Assembly (NCBI RefSeq): GCF_001949145.1
Contig: NW_019091378.1
Location: 861,986 to 893,272, forward strand
Source of the DNA: Acanthaster planci
Lineage: Eukaryota; Echinodermata; Asteroidea; Valvatida; Acanthasteridae
Direction of reading: 5' to 3'
Length of the DNA stretch: 31,287 nucleotides
This document shows positions 24,501 through 31,287 of the stretch, piece by piece. Made by a program: the position numbers and the translations under genes. Each line of letters opens with the position of its first letter. The stretch's first letter is position 1. The notes under the pieces were generated by a model. It was not told the DNA's origin and did no database searches. It saw nothing but the letters and a program-made list of their open reading frames with translations.

Positions 24501-27500
24501 CACAGCTTCCTGGTGCAATCAAGTTATACATTCGTGTCCTTGAGCATGTACACATGTACATATACATGTACGAGTTTGTCTGCCCTGTACAGGTACACAT
24601 GTACTGGTACATGGTCTCGGCAAATACTCTCTTTGTAAATTTATGGAAATGTACTGGCCTTACTAATTAGTGAAAGTAAATGGACATCACACAAAAGTCA
24701 TGGGGATGGGGAGGCACTTTTTTGGGCTGCTCCGTCCTTTCTGACTGTATTGGAGGGCACACGGGGAAATCACACAAAGCGACACGCACAGTTACAAACA
24801 ACCACGAAAATACTTGGATCACTACAGCAAGAAAAATTGGCAAACACATGTGCTTCCAGCTTTGGTGAGCGACAACTAACATTCTGTGCTTCCAGCTTTG
24901 TTGAGCGACAACTAAAACTCGGTGATCATTGCACAAATACGCACTATTGTCGGACCAATGTGTAGGCAACAAAGTGGTTGATGATAAAAAAAAAATTTGA
25001 TAAAGAAACGGAAAAACTGCAACGAGTGAAATTAAAATCAACTTACAAAATATGTGTTGAATGCTGTTAGCTGCCGTTTCAAAAAAAATGAAATAATCAT
25101 AGAATTATTGCAATTACAATACATGGGTCTGTTATATAATCCCAAAACAATTCTGAATTGGCAACTACAAGAGACTGGCCTTCAAATAAGGTCATGTGAT
25201 CAAAAGAAAAAAGATAACCTTAATCCTTAAGGATGTTTATAAACAAAAACTTTCAAGTTTTTTTTGGGGGGGGTGGCTTGATGGGAAAAGCAATTACACA
25301 CGTAAACTGAAAGGACTTTCTGAACTTGTGGAAACTCATTTGAACAGGAAAAAGTCCAACCACTGGAAAACGGCATGTCACATTTTCAACAGGGAGCCAG
25401 CATCAATGAACTATTGCCAGTCTGCTACGACAAGAAATCTTCACATCTGAATCAGCAATTACCACACAGGTAGTGGTTGAGCGGTTCAGACATTCACAGC
25501 AGCGACCAGGATGTTGTGGGTTCAAGCTTTCTAATAATTCACTAATATACCAAAAGCACCAAGCAGAAGCGTGCAGCGCTAGTGAAGGGTAAACCTGTGT
25601 TGTCATATTCTTGCATTCACGTTTGTTCACAAAACAAAAGTGAAGAAATTCAACACTCTGGAGCGTTAAGAACAGAAGAAAAAAATACAATGTTGCACTT
25701 AGACCTCGGACAAGCCCAGAAATGTGTATGTCCTGAATCAGCTGGGCACAAATTTTCTGGCATGGCCATTCCTTGACAATGAAGTCCTCTGGCCAAGTCT
25801 GCTTAAACACCGAAGACTTGCTGACAGGGTTCCCACTGAAATCTGGAGATCAGATTCATGTGAGTTTTCCAGGACATTCCAGGACTAAAATTTGAAGAGG
25901 TTTTGGTATCCTAAACCTGGAAGACTGACAAACCCACTACTTCAGGCTGAAAAGGATACAGCCTGCCCAAAACTGTAATCATCCCATCAAAAGAGGCCCA
26001 TCAAAATAACCCTGCGTAATTCCAGAAATTCGGGGTCCATTTTTCTTCATGTCCCTGTCACATCTTACATGTGATTTTGTGAGTTCAGAACACATTTTCT
26101 AGTTTCCAAGAGTGATGAATTAATGCAAATTACCTGCCAAACAAATAGTAATAGTTTGAAAACAATTCCGGTGATATTTCCATGTCAAATAACAAAGGTC
26201 AGATGTAACAGGGACACAAAAATGTCACCTTTTTGGACCCCTTATTTCTGGAATGACCCATCTCCATGATCTCGATTTCCATGACTTCTGTACTATTTTT
26301 TCTTCTGACAACAGGGTTCCAAGACACCCTATTTTTTCCCCCTACTCTCCATGACTCTTTTTCTTTTGTTTTTAATTCCCAGGACAACTTTTTTCAAGGT
26401 TTGTTCCCCAGAAAACCGGTGCTAAGCAATCTACTTAACAAATACATTTGTAAGCAGGTTGCCTGTCCAAATTCCAACTAACAATCAGTTCCTGGACACT
26501 GGTTCTCTGCAGACAACTGCTTTGCACATAAAGGGTGTACTGTCCCAATTCATGGAAAATTCTCTGCTAGGCCAAGGAGCTTCTTAAAAAGTACCCGTGC
26601 AAATTCTGCTGAAAGAGGGGTCTGTGCGGGCCAAGAAATTGTGGGATTGTGTAAGTATGGTCTAGGATCATATCTGCAGATTCAGGGGCACCCATCTAGG
26701 GGCAAGACAGACAAAATGTGATTGGAAATTTGTCAGAAGAGCCTGACAAAAGTGAGGGATGTCATTTGAAAAGTGGCTGCTGGGAAGACTTGGGAACATT
26801 CACTTTTTGGGAGATGAGTTTGTTTTAGTAGATAATTGAAAAATTCATTGCTTAACCTACATGTACTAAAATTTGAAAATCAAATGAGATCTGAAGGACC
26901 AAACAACACATTGTTTTTTGTTTGAGAGGCCTCAGGGCCTTCAGCTGCCTGCCATGGGGCTCCAAACTTTGTTGGTTGTACACTTAATGGAGCTTGAATT
27001 AGTTCAGTGCACCCATAAATTTACTAAGCGATATCACCTACTTAGGACAGAGCAACCCACAATGTAAGTGGGCCACACTAAGTATTGAGTCTGGTATCCC
27101 GACTGACATCCACCAGTAAACCACTTAAATACACACTGATTTTTTTTTTTCAGTTTCTTGAACTCCCACGGGGTATCAGGGCTGCTCTGCATTTGGCTAA
27201 TAGATTGATGCGCGGCCAGGAGTCCGATTACATGCACCACAAAGCAACACAGAAGATAGTGATAAAGATCTCTGTGACAGCTGTTAGAAAGATCACATCT
27301 TTAAGGTCAGAAATATCTGTTCCTGACCTTTCAAAACATTTCAGTCTCTCCACAGGGTTAAGAGATCTGGCACCAAAAATAGACAACGCCTGCAGTGAGA
27401 TATCAGCAGGATTTGGGCACCTCAAACACAGGCAGAAATGCATGTACATGTATGCATGTAGGAACATTACTGCAGGTCATGCATCTTCTAAGAAAACATG

Positions 27501-28523
27501 CTACACACTTTGATAACAATCGCATTTTAAGGTCTAGCCCTTTCAAATGAAAGTGATATCCAAAGGAAACAAATTGTGCACCGACGAGAACTGAAACAAG
27601 GGGATGACCAGGAAAGATGTAATACAAAGAACTTAACACTTTCGTTCATGCATGTAACTGCACACATAGGCAATGTTCAATTCATTTTTCAAGTCTAAAT
27701 AAGATATAAGAGCTACGTATCACCAAAAACATGAAAGGAAAAGATGGGTGATGAAAGTACAAGTACATGTATGTATATAGCACGGTTTTGCAAATGGTTG
27801 TAAATTTTGCATGAACACTCAATTAGCATACAGGCCTTGACAAGTGATGCCACAGATCCCTTTTATTTATCCTGAATATGAAATTTTCCATTATCAGTCA
27901 AAAATTGAAAATGTTTCTTCTGTCCATTTGTGACAGTAGAACGGAACAAACGTGGTCACAAAAAAACACTGTTTTTACTAGTTTTCATTTACCTTCATAG
28001 TCAGCATGCTGAGCAAAACTGTGTTAGCGCACGTACAATAATACTACATATGCACAAGATTTATAACCATCCCGGGAGAACACTGGCAATACAGACAGTA
28101 ATTCAACGGTTCCCTGCACTGCATGTGTACAGAGTAGTTAATGCCAAAATGCTAAAAGCACTCAATGAAAATGTGCTGCACACTATTAACATGACTGGCT
28201 CCCTTCTTCCCTTTGTGCATCAAAGGCATACAAGACAGACGCAAAAACAATTTATAAAGAAAAAAAAAATTTCCTCAGCCAACAAGGACGGACAAATAAA
28301 TGAACCCAACAGTTAACAAATTATTCATAAATACTCGGAGGTGGCAATGCTGTAAAACCCTGGATAAATTCCTTTCGATTAAAACCTGTGACTAGTGCAA
28401 TGACAAAATGAAATGAAATTTCATTTGCTGATTTACCTGATGCAGAGCAGGACCAATGACGGGTACCAGGAACCCGTCGTGAAAGTACTGCACAAGCTGT
28501 GTGCTGACGAGCGGATGTGCCAC
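8935..28523 (-). CDS. FHIP1B: FHIP1 (FAM160A) FTS-Hook-FHIP complex subunit, 3' part in seven exons
   Basis: FHIP1 proteins join FTS and Hook dynein activators to cargo; human FHIP1B binds Rab5 on early endosomes. Reading order on the minus strand is 28523-28437, 16048-15881, 14519-14440, 13466-11680, 11191-11013, 10311-10116, 9197-8935. All six junctions are GT-AG and in phase, giving 2760 nt, or 919 residues plus TGA. Family signatures in order are: GFLVPVIGPALHQ (residues 17-29); LMRAFLHYLC; SNSRLCLVTLSLFNTL; NLNCEDFMLELILKYLVPCN ending near 116; WTAPYDG; a long acidic Ser/Pro linker; then GPFMDAIFARLE and YVNLLLTGIIARLAYYPQPL (about 708-745); VFQPSVRSLIQ; and VYCAVIFDEFLKELAAI near the end. 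Human FHIP1A and FHIP1B are about 970-1040 residues, so roughly 200 amino-terminal residues should lie beyond 31287. FHIP1A versus FHIP1B cannot be separated; invertebrates usually have one FHIP1. The gene faces METTL7 tail to tail, with no apparent joint role. Confidence 0.92.
9198..10115 (-). other. FHIP1 last intron, 918 bp
   Basis: GT-AG intron. It contains a tRNA-like SINE head at 9288-9357. The rest is AT-rich sequence with no coding or structural signal that I can support. Confidence 0.7.
9288..9357 (+). mobile_element. tRNA-derived SINE head
   Basis: A tRNA-like 70 bp unit on the plus strand. The outer arm is GACTG paired with CAGTC. An A-box-like stretch TGGCTAGGTTAGTGG is followed by a perfect Pol III B box GGTTCGAATCC (9338-9348) inside a T-arm-like CAGG/CCTG stem. 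The anticodon arm is degenerate (CTGA/TCAG with an eight-base loop). AT-rich DNA follows rather than CCA or a Pol III stop. It is a SINE relic, not a working tRNA gene. Confidence 0.6.
10116..10311 (-). CDS. FHIP1B: FHIP1 exon, about 65 residues (ILTNIRNRLD to SSLRTL)
   Basis: The 196 bp exon follows acceptor TCCCATCAG and begins ATT TTG ACG. It encodes LDPYAARVPEFKSLLVRAKD, then YLFLREE and a Ser/Arg-rich tail. I placed the donor at CTA A with GTGAGA (10115), because it has good consensus and keeps phase 1 into the last exon. An alternative GTGAAA upstream in the exon would lose conserved phase. Confidence 0.88.
10312..11012 (-). other. FHIP1 intron, 701 bp, with dispersed-repeat segment
   Basis: GT-AG intron. 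The segment 10525-10765 looks like a dispersed element. One end reads TATTTATAAAGCACCTTTAA then CAAAGCGCTGTACA, and the other contains CTCCTGGGTGGAGAGAGGC. Both phrases recur, from memory, in repeats of many marine invertebrates. Confidence 0.55.
10525..10765. repeat. Dispersed repeat segment (AAAGCGCTGTACA ... CTGGGTGGAGAGAGG type)
   Basis: A stretch of distinct composition inside an FHIP1 intron, bounded by phrases I recognise from dispersed repeats of marine animals. No open frame and no terminal inverted repeat were seen. Family and limits are uncertain because only one copy lies in this window. Confidence 0.4.
11013..11191 (-). CDS. FHIP1B: FHIP1 exon, about 60 residues (GPFMDAIFARLE to SLIQ)
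   Basis: The 179 bp exon follows acceptor AATGGCAG. Its first two bases complete a Gly codon, and it ends ATC CAG before donor GTGAGG at 11012 in phase 0. It holds the best conserved FHIP1 block, NLLLTGIIARLAYYPQPLLR followed by VFQPSVRSLIQ. Confidence 0.95.
11192..11679 (-). other. FHIP1 intron, 488 bp
   Basis: GT-AG intron between the large exon and the GPFMDAIF exon. AT-rich; I see no element in it. Confidence 0.7.
11680..13466 (-). CDS. FHIP1B: FHIP1 large exon encoding the disordered linker, about 596 residues
   Basis: The 1787 bp exon starts after CATTGCAG with G TAC CTG and ends CCA ACA ACA G before donor GTATTA at 11679. Its first 50 residues (YLVPCNHIMVSQRKAIKEID, then WADRFLSLRPACC) and the block near YLLDAKEGIQVC and WTAPYDGINPPP are conserved. 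Most of the rest is a Ser/Pro/Thr/Asp/Glu-rich linker without predicted fold. Short acidic-hydrophobic islands stand out: VTDLFMDEMVALQAQM, ANWLQALGED with SFIENLSDD, and PCVFWEFDSDIEF. The exon looks richer in GC than its surroundings. The open frame runs on to 11546, but the next exon joins only at 11680. Confidence 0.93.
13714..13790 (+). repeat. Dispersed repeat with CAAGGACTTT direct copies
   Basis: It begins CAGGGTTCGTACACTTGG, followed by three near-identical units of TTCAAGGACTT spaced about 11-12 bp. Related sequence (CAGGGTTCC, CCAGGACATTCCAGGACT) occurs at 25826-25905 and 26300-26390. This is a family common in marine animal genomes as I recall it. Confidence 0.5.
13912..13985 (-). 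mobile_element. tRNA-derived SINE head, minus strand
   Basis: Read on the minus strand, GGGCTGGGTAACTCAGTTTG is A-box-like. About 45 bp further on, GGTTCAAATCC is a perfect B box (plus 13918-13928 region). The unit is tRNA-sized (about 74 bp), but the stems are degenerate, so it is a SINE relic. Confidence 0.55.
14000..14177. mobile_element. Foldback element: long near-perfect hairpin (MITE)
   Basis: The left arm runs from about 14000 to 14079 and the right arm from about 14095 to 14177, with a loop of only about 15 bases. Matching blocks include CCTCCAAGAGTTTGCAACG with CGTTGCAAACTCTTGGAGG, and TTGGCCAATCAC with GTGATTGGCCAA. GTCGACCC also matches GGGTCAAC with one change. Outer ends ATACGGGCGATTC and GAATTGCCTGTAT also pair. 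This is a palindromic MITE with no coding content. Confidence 0.8.
14440..14519 (-). CDS. FHIP1B: FHIP1 exon, about 27 residues (LCLVTLSLF to LELIL)
   Basis: This 80 bp exon lies inside a longer open frame that begins in intron. It was found because the flanking exons demanded the block LFNTLVNLNCEDFMLELIL, which is read here in the right phase. The acceptor is TTTTACATAG (ending 14520) and the donor GTGAGT (from 14439). It ends with two bases AA that the next exon completes with G to give Lys. Confidence 0.9.
14520..15880 (-). other. FHIP1 intron, 1361 bp, with nested TIR element
   Basis: GT-AG intron. About 490 bp is a GGGCCCAATTT-ended element (14978-15470), with a further copy of the same end at 15506-15537. 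The rest is plain AT-rich sequence, including a T10 run near 15800. Confidence 0.7.
14978..15470. mobile_element. Non-autonomous TIR element, GGGCCCAATTTCA type
   Basis: The left end CCCAGGGCCCAATTTCA then CTGCTAAG (14978-15004) is the imperfect inverse of the right end CTTAGCAGTGCC then AAATTAGGCCCTGGG (15440-15469). Internal copies of TAAGCAC and GTGCTTA in both orientations fold further. I recall this terminus from abundant repeats of marine invertebrates. Confidence 0.6.
15881..16048 (-). CDS. FHIP1B: FHIP1 exon, 56 residues (APQDEIVATT to SSNSR)
   Basis: The 168 bp exon follows acceptor TTCACAG, begins GCC CCG CAA and ends AAC TCC AGG before donor GTAATG at 15880. Both sides are in phase 0. 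It encodes YVNLFVSSIT, QLMRAFLHYL and LDSLLTRISSNSR, all family-typical. Confidence 0.92.
17403..17733. repeat. Tandem duplication, two units of about 165 bp
   Basis: Unit one (17403-17570) and unit two (17571-17733) align end to end with scattered substitutions and small indels. Both begin ATGCATG, carry AGCAGCAAGTGCTCCA, CTTGTCAACAAT and GCATGGAGGCTGGTCTC, and end in TTTTTTTAG then CTAC. The divergence suggests an old duplication rather than an assembly artefact. Confidence 0.9.
18911..18935. repeat. Cluster of three TACATGTA palindromes
   Basis: Three overlapping or adjacent TACATGTA octamers lie at 18911, 18917 and 18928. The whole 25 bp stretch is nearly self-complementary. It is the densest point of a wider enrichment in the right half of the window. 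Confidence 0.9.
19352..19441. repeat. Tandem duplication, two units of 45 bp
   Basis: Both units (19352-19396 and 19397-19441) read ATGTACTT, CTTGCG, an A-rich run, CAGAAAA and CTCT then TGGA, with about six differences between them. Confidence 0.8.
19956..20202 (+). mobile_element. 250 bp TIR element, copy 1
   Basis: The left end GGATAATTCCAGAAATTAAG and the right end CTTTCTGGAATTACC are imperfect inverse copies. TCTA flanks both sides, a possible target-site duplication. The inner part (GGCAGGTAATTTGCATTAAT, ATGTGTTCTGAAC) recurs inverted at 26014-26259 and 29098-29347. Confidence 0.75.
21467..21504 (+). repeat. (CAA)n microsatellite
   Basis: About twelve uninterrupted ACA/CAA triplets lie in the FHIP1 giant intron. 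They read as polyglutamine in one plus frame, but that frame has no other support. Confidence 0.95.
24849..24920. repeat. Tandem duplication, two units of 36 bp
   Basis: TGTGCTTCCAGCTTTGGTGA and TGTGCTTCCAGCTTTGTTGA open the two 36 bp units (24849-24884, 24885-24920). Both continue GCGACAACTAA and differ at only a few positions, so this is a fairly recent duplication. Confidence 0.9.
25465..25530 (+). mobile_element. tRNA-derived SINE head (degenerate)
   Basis: GGTAGTGGTTGAGCGGTTCA is A-box-like, and GGGTTCAAGCT about 45 bp later (from 25518) is B-box-like. No intact cloverleaf can be drawn. Confidence 0.45.
25826..26395. repeat. CAGGGTTCC / CCAGGACATT repeat pieces on both sides of a TIR element
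   Basis: CAGGGTTCCCACTG with TTTTCCAGGACATTCCAGG (25826-25890) lies left of the TIR element at 26014-26259. CAGGGTTCCAAGAC with CCATGACTC and TCCCAGGACAAC (about 26310-26390) lies right of it. The pieces belong to the same family as 13714-13790. A TIR element landing in or beside repeat DNA is the simplest reading. Confidence 0.45.
26014..26259 (-). mobile_element. 250 bp TIR element, copy 2
   Basis: The left end GCGTAATTCCAGAAATTCGG then GGTCCA pairs with the right end, whose inverse reads GGGTCATTCCAGAAATAAGG then GGTCCA. The inside is the inverse of copy 1 (TTACCTGCCAAACAAATAGT, GTGATATTTCCATGTCAAAT). This copy has the best preserved termini. Confidence 0.85.
28437..28523 (-). CDS. FHIP1B: FHIP1 exon, 29 residues (VAHPLVSTQ to GPALHQ)
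   Basis: The 87 bp exon starts after acceptor GCATCAG (ending 28524) and stops at CAT CAG with donor GTAAAT at 28436. It is in phase 0 at both sides. It encodes VAHPLVSTQLVQYFHDGFLV and then PVIGPALHQ, a conserved block of the FHIP alpha-helical domain. It is isolated by 12.4 kb from the next exon and by more than 2.7 kb from the previous, unseen one. Confidence 0.88.
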
Positions 28524-29097
28524 CTGATGCGAAAATTGAAGAAGAAAAAAAGTGAAACAATGTGTGTTATCAACTGACACCTGATGCCCTCAGGAAAAAA
28601 AAATGTGTCAGAAATTACAAACAAGTGGCTGAACAGTATCAGACCACTAATTTTTCCAAGCCACTGCATTGTGTAAACAAGCAGCTTTGTCAAGTACTCT
28701 GGAAATGGGATGTGCATGTATAAAATTACATAAACTCACAGAGAGGATGCTACACTGTGGGTATCTCTTTAAATCTGTTGCTGGATCACCACGTTAGAGA
28801 AAACCCCACATTTTCAGCTTGGTAATTCTCAGGATTCTGACGGGCAAGTGTGATGCGCATCATAAGGCCTCGCCTCACAGCCTATGCATCAGCTTTAATT
28901 TATGTATCATTTTTGGCTACAAAATCATGCCAACGTGTAACTCAATTGTTGCATGGATTGGGGAAATAATGCTCTCTGTTTTTGAATGATTTCTGCAGGT
29001 AGGGAATAAAAAATCTGCCTGCTTTGTGGATCCCTCCGACTTCAAACTCTTTTTACAGTACAATGTCAAACACTCTTGTCATCTCTTTAAGACATGT

Positions 29098-29347
29098 GAG
29101 TCATTCTATAAATTTGGGACCCAATGTTTTCCCGTCCCTGTCTGGCGTACAATTTTTTTTAATGCTTAGAACTCAGTCTTTAATTCACAAGACTGAATTA
29201 AGTACTGCTCATTACCTGCCAAACAAATAAAAATGGTTTGAAATCAATTTCAGTGATGTATACATGGAACTTGTCAAATTACGCAGGTCAGGTGTAACAG
29301 GAACGGTAAAACGTCACACGTCAAACCCCAAATTCATAAAATGACCC
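29098..29347 (-). mobile_element. 250 bp TIR element, copy 3
   Basis: The left end GAGTCATTCTATAAATTTGG and the right end (inverse GGGTCATTTTATGAATTTGG) form the termini. The inner ATTACCTGCCAAACAAATAA and ATGGTTTGAAATCAATTTCA match copy 2 in the same orientation. It is the most diverged of the three. Confidence 0.75.
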
Positions 29348-30600
29348 ATAAGCTTGCATGGTTAGTCTAAAGAAATTGTAAATTTGAAAAAGATTAACAC
29401 ATCACAACTCCCCCTCCAAAAAAGTCACCATACAAATTTGCCAGCTGCAGTTGGACAAGCAAATCAAAGCAGAGAGAGGGTCTTATGTTGCTAATTCTTT
29501 GAATATCATCCTGGTATGGCCAAACCATAACAACTCACTCAGCATCAACAACAATTTGCATCTATTCCAAAGGGAAACGGAAACCAGTTTTTCCCTCCAC
29601 ACATTCAATTCAACGCACGTAATTTCAAATTACTCAATTTGCACAGATGGAAAATACAACATTTTTAACCAATTTAAACACTGCTGGAATACAATACATT
29701 TTCGGCATCGTAACACATATAGCAAAAAGAAAATCGTTCAGTTCAGCAAGATATTTGTTTGCTTACATGTATACAATGCTTACATGTATAGAATATGCCA
29801 TGACATTTCCCCAGGACAAAAATAACACTGTTACCTTTCATGTACAAAACTGAATAACAGAATGTATACTGTATAAACCATAAAGCTTATCACAGGATTG
29901 TCTCAACGATTTGGCAAAATAAGCACACATACAAGAGCAACAAACTACATCTAACTGTGGATATTTTAAAAAAAGCTACGACTGACTGGAATTCAAATAA
30001 GTTCCAGACTCGCACTCATCTAAGTTTCAAGGGAAAAAAGTACACTATACATGTAGATGTGCATGTAATTCATCACACATGCTGAGGAAATAAAAATGAA
30101 ACCGAATCAATCAGAAACACTATCAGAAAATAATACATGTGGAGTTGGGTTGTTCAGAATAATACATGTTGTTATCACAACGATGTCGGGGTGCGTTATT
30201 ATTTTAATACATGGATAAATGATCTAGAGTGTGCGTAAAAACATTGTGTCGTGTTTTAGCTACTGTCAGGTCAGTGGTCAATAGAGATCACTTGTGCAGC
30301 ATGTGAAAATACATGTAACCGTTCACCACTTTCGTGATCCTGTGCGCACATGTGAATCTATCTGGAAAGCCAACAATGTCATCACCTGATTCAGGTTGTT
30401 TATCGTATTTCTGTTCATACAAATAAGGTACATAAAGTACATAAAAATAATGACCAAAAAATACAACATGACAGAATGAATGGGGGTGCTGTCCAGAGAA
30501 GGTCTAGCCTTCTGTATGTGATTCACTCAAAACTGATGTTGACAAATCACAGAGTGTCATATACGGTCACATGATCTTTTTGTAGGAAAATGAGCGGTCC

Positions 30601-30976
30601 AATAAGCCATTTGCCAGTTAAACTTGAAGAAAATCTGGTACACTATGTTATCTGATTGCACATAAACTTAACAATTTGAATTCCTTTGACTAAAGATTGT
30701 TGCTATACCTCGTGATTCGAGGCAAAGCTTTTGCATAGCAACCACCATCTCTGAAATGGACTAGTTCCTTTGTGCCCTTTTTATCCATTGAGAACAGTGT
30801 ATTGTTACAAGGCGTCTCTTACATGTAGGTAAATAAGCAAAATCTTGCCCGGAATCACGAGGTATAGCAACAATGTTTTTAGTCTGGAGAATTCAAATTG
30901 TTATCGTATGCTCATGTGAATTGAAAGAACTCAGTGTACTAGATTTCATTCAAATTTAACTTGCAAATGGCTTATT
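30601..30976. mobile_element. Element with long (about 130 bp) terminal inverted repeats
   Basis: The left arm is 30601-30734 and the right arm 30838-30976, with about 100 bp between them. Paired blocks are AATAAGCCATTTGCCAGTTA with its near-inverse at the right end, AACAATTTGAATTC with GAATTCAAATTGTT, and TTGCTATACCTCGTGATTC with GAATCACGAGGTATAGCAA. The inner parts match better than the outer ones. No coding frame lies inside, so it is a foldback or MITE-type element. Confidence 0.8.
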
Positions 30977-30994
30977 ATAGTAAAGAAGAAAAAA

Positions 30995-31213
30995 TCAAGA
31001 TAAACAAAAACAATTACTGCCTCGCCGACTGAAGACACGAATAACAATTGAGTTTCGTACAAACAAAATTTGCATACTGTAGTTTGACAAGTAGAATTCC
31101 TTGAGATGCTTCACAAAAACACTTCTAGAACAATTAACATCATCTCTTATGCTTTTAGGTAAAGAATGAATAATTTTTGGCAGAGTACATACACATACAT
31201 GAGGCCGGTACAA
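30995..31213 (-). pseudogene. Possible relic of a non-LTR retrotransposon ORF 3' end
   Basis: A 72-codon minus frame contains LPKIIHSLPKSIRDD followed by FVKHLKEFYLSNYS. This resembles the WNSLP..IR...F...LK..L pattern that ends many non-LTR reverse transcriptase ORFs. The usual Trp-Asn is missing and nothing upstream in the window extends it. It ends 19 bp from the long-armed inverted repeat. It could equally be a chance frame. Confidence 0.3.
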
Positions 31214-31287
31214 GGTTTACATTTCTCTGTATAACAATTTTAGAAGGATAAGTTAGGATTGTTCATGGCAAAATGAAGCAGGAACAG

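Larger units (their letters stand above)
16049..28436 (-). other. FHIP1 giant intron, 12.4 kb
   Basis: This intron separates a 29-residue exon from the next one. I found no nested gene: no open frame carries family motifs or a plausible splice chain. It holds a 168 bp tandem duplication, a 45 bp and a 36 bp duplication, a CAA microsatellite, two copies of the 250 bp TIR element, a tRNA-like SINE head and most of the TACATGTA palindromes in the window. A CACAAGTCC-rich stretch with inverted GGACTTG lies at about 16120-16320. Confidence 0.7.
28524..31287 (-). other. FHIP1 intron (5' side, runs off window)
   Basis: The upstream FHIP1 exon expected to precede VAHPLVS is not found in this stretch, so the intron continues beyond the window. 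It holds TIR element copy 3, a long-armed inverted-repeat element and a possible retrotransposon relic. Confidence 0.65.

Noticed and set aside
17403-24920. CRISPR-like array from the repeated units
   Set aside because: The duplications are head-to-tail pairs of whole units (165, 45 and 36 bp) with no constant-repeat plus variable-spacer structure, in a eukaryotic intron.
16049-28436. Nested gene inside the 12.4 kb FHIP1 intron
   Set aside because: All open frames there are under about 140 codons, without family motifs or consistent splice sites, and several overlap identified repeats.

Overview
This window comes from an animal nuclear genome. It is AT-rich, with short exons bounded by GT-AG introns, long introns full of small transposon remnants, and no bacterial-style operons. 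Two protein-coding genes are clear, both cut by or continuing past a window edge, and they converge tail to tail. The repeat content (tRNA-derived SINEs, short non-autonomous DNA transposons, a dense excess of the palindrome TACATGTA) and the clean preservation of both genes suggest a marine invertebrate. An echinoderm, hemichordate or amphioxus is my best guess. The assignment to deuterostomes is inference, not proof.

Layout. (1) 1-1689, + strand: the 3' part of a METTL7/TMT1-type SAM-dependent methyltransferase, two exons separated by a 1.0 kb intron that holds a 264 bp TIR element. (2) 1690-8934: about 7.2 kb of 3' UTR and intergenic DNA with no convincing gene. (3) 8935 to beyond 31287, - strand: the 3' part of an FHIP1 (FAM160A) gene, the adaptor subunit of the FTS-Hook-FHIP dynein complex. 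Seven exons were joined by hand (28437-28523, 15881-16048, 14440-14519, 11680-13466, 11013-11191, 10116-10311, 8935-9197). Every junction is GT-AG and keeps phase, giving a 919-residue carboxy-terminal product. One exon of 1.79 kb encodes a long Ser/Pro/Asp-rich linker. A 12.4 kb intron separates the 29-residue exon at 28.4 kb from the rest.

The non-coding part is mostly mobile-element debris. It includes three copies of a roughly 250 bp TIR element, a near-perfect 178 bp hairpin, a roughly 376 bp element with arms of about 130 bp, a GGGCCCAATTT-ended element, at least three tRNA-derived SINE heads, several local tandem duplications and a CAA microsatellite. The two genes have no evident functional link: one is an ER or lipid-droplet thiol methyltransferase type, the other a dynein-endosome adaptor. 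I found no RNA-guided, toxin, defence or viral system. The most unusual signals are the repeat families and the very skewed TACATGTA distribution.
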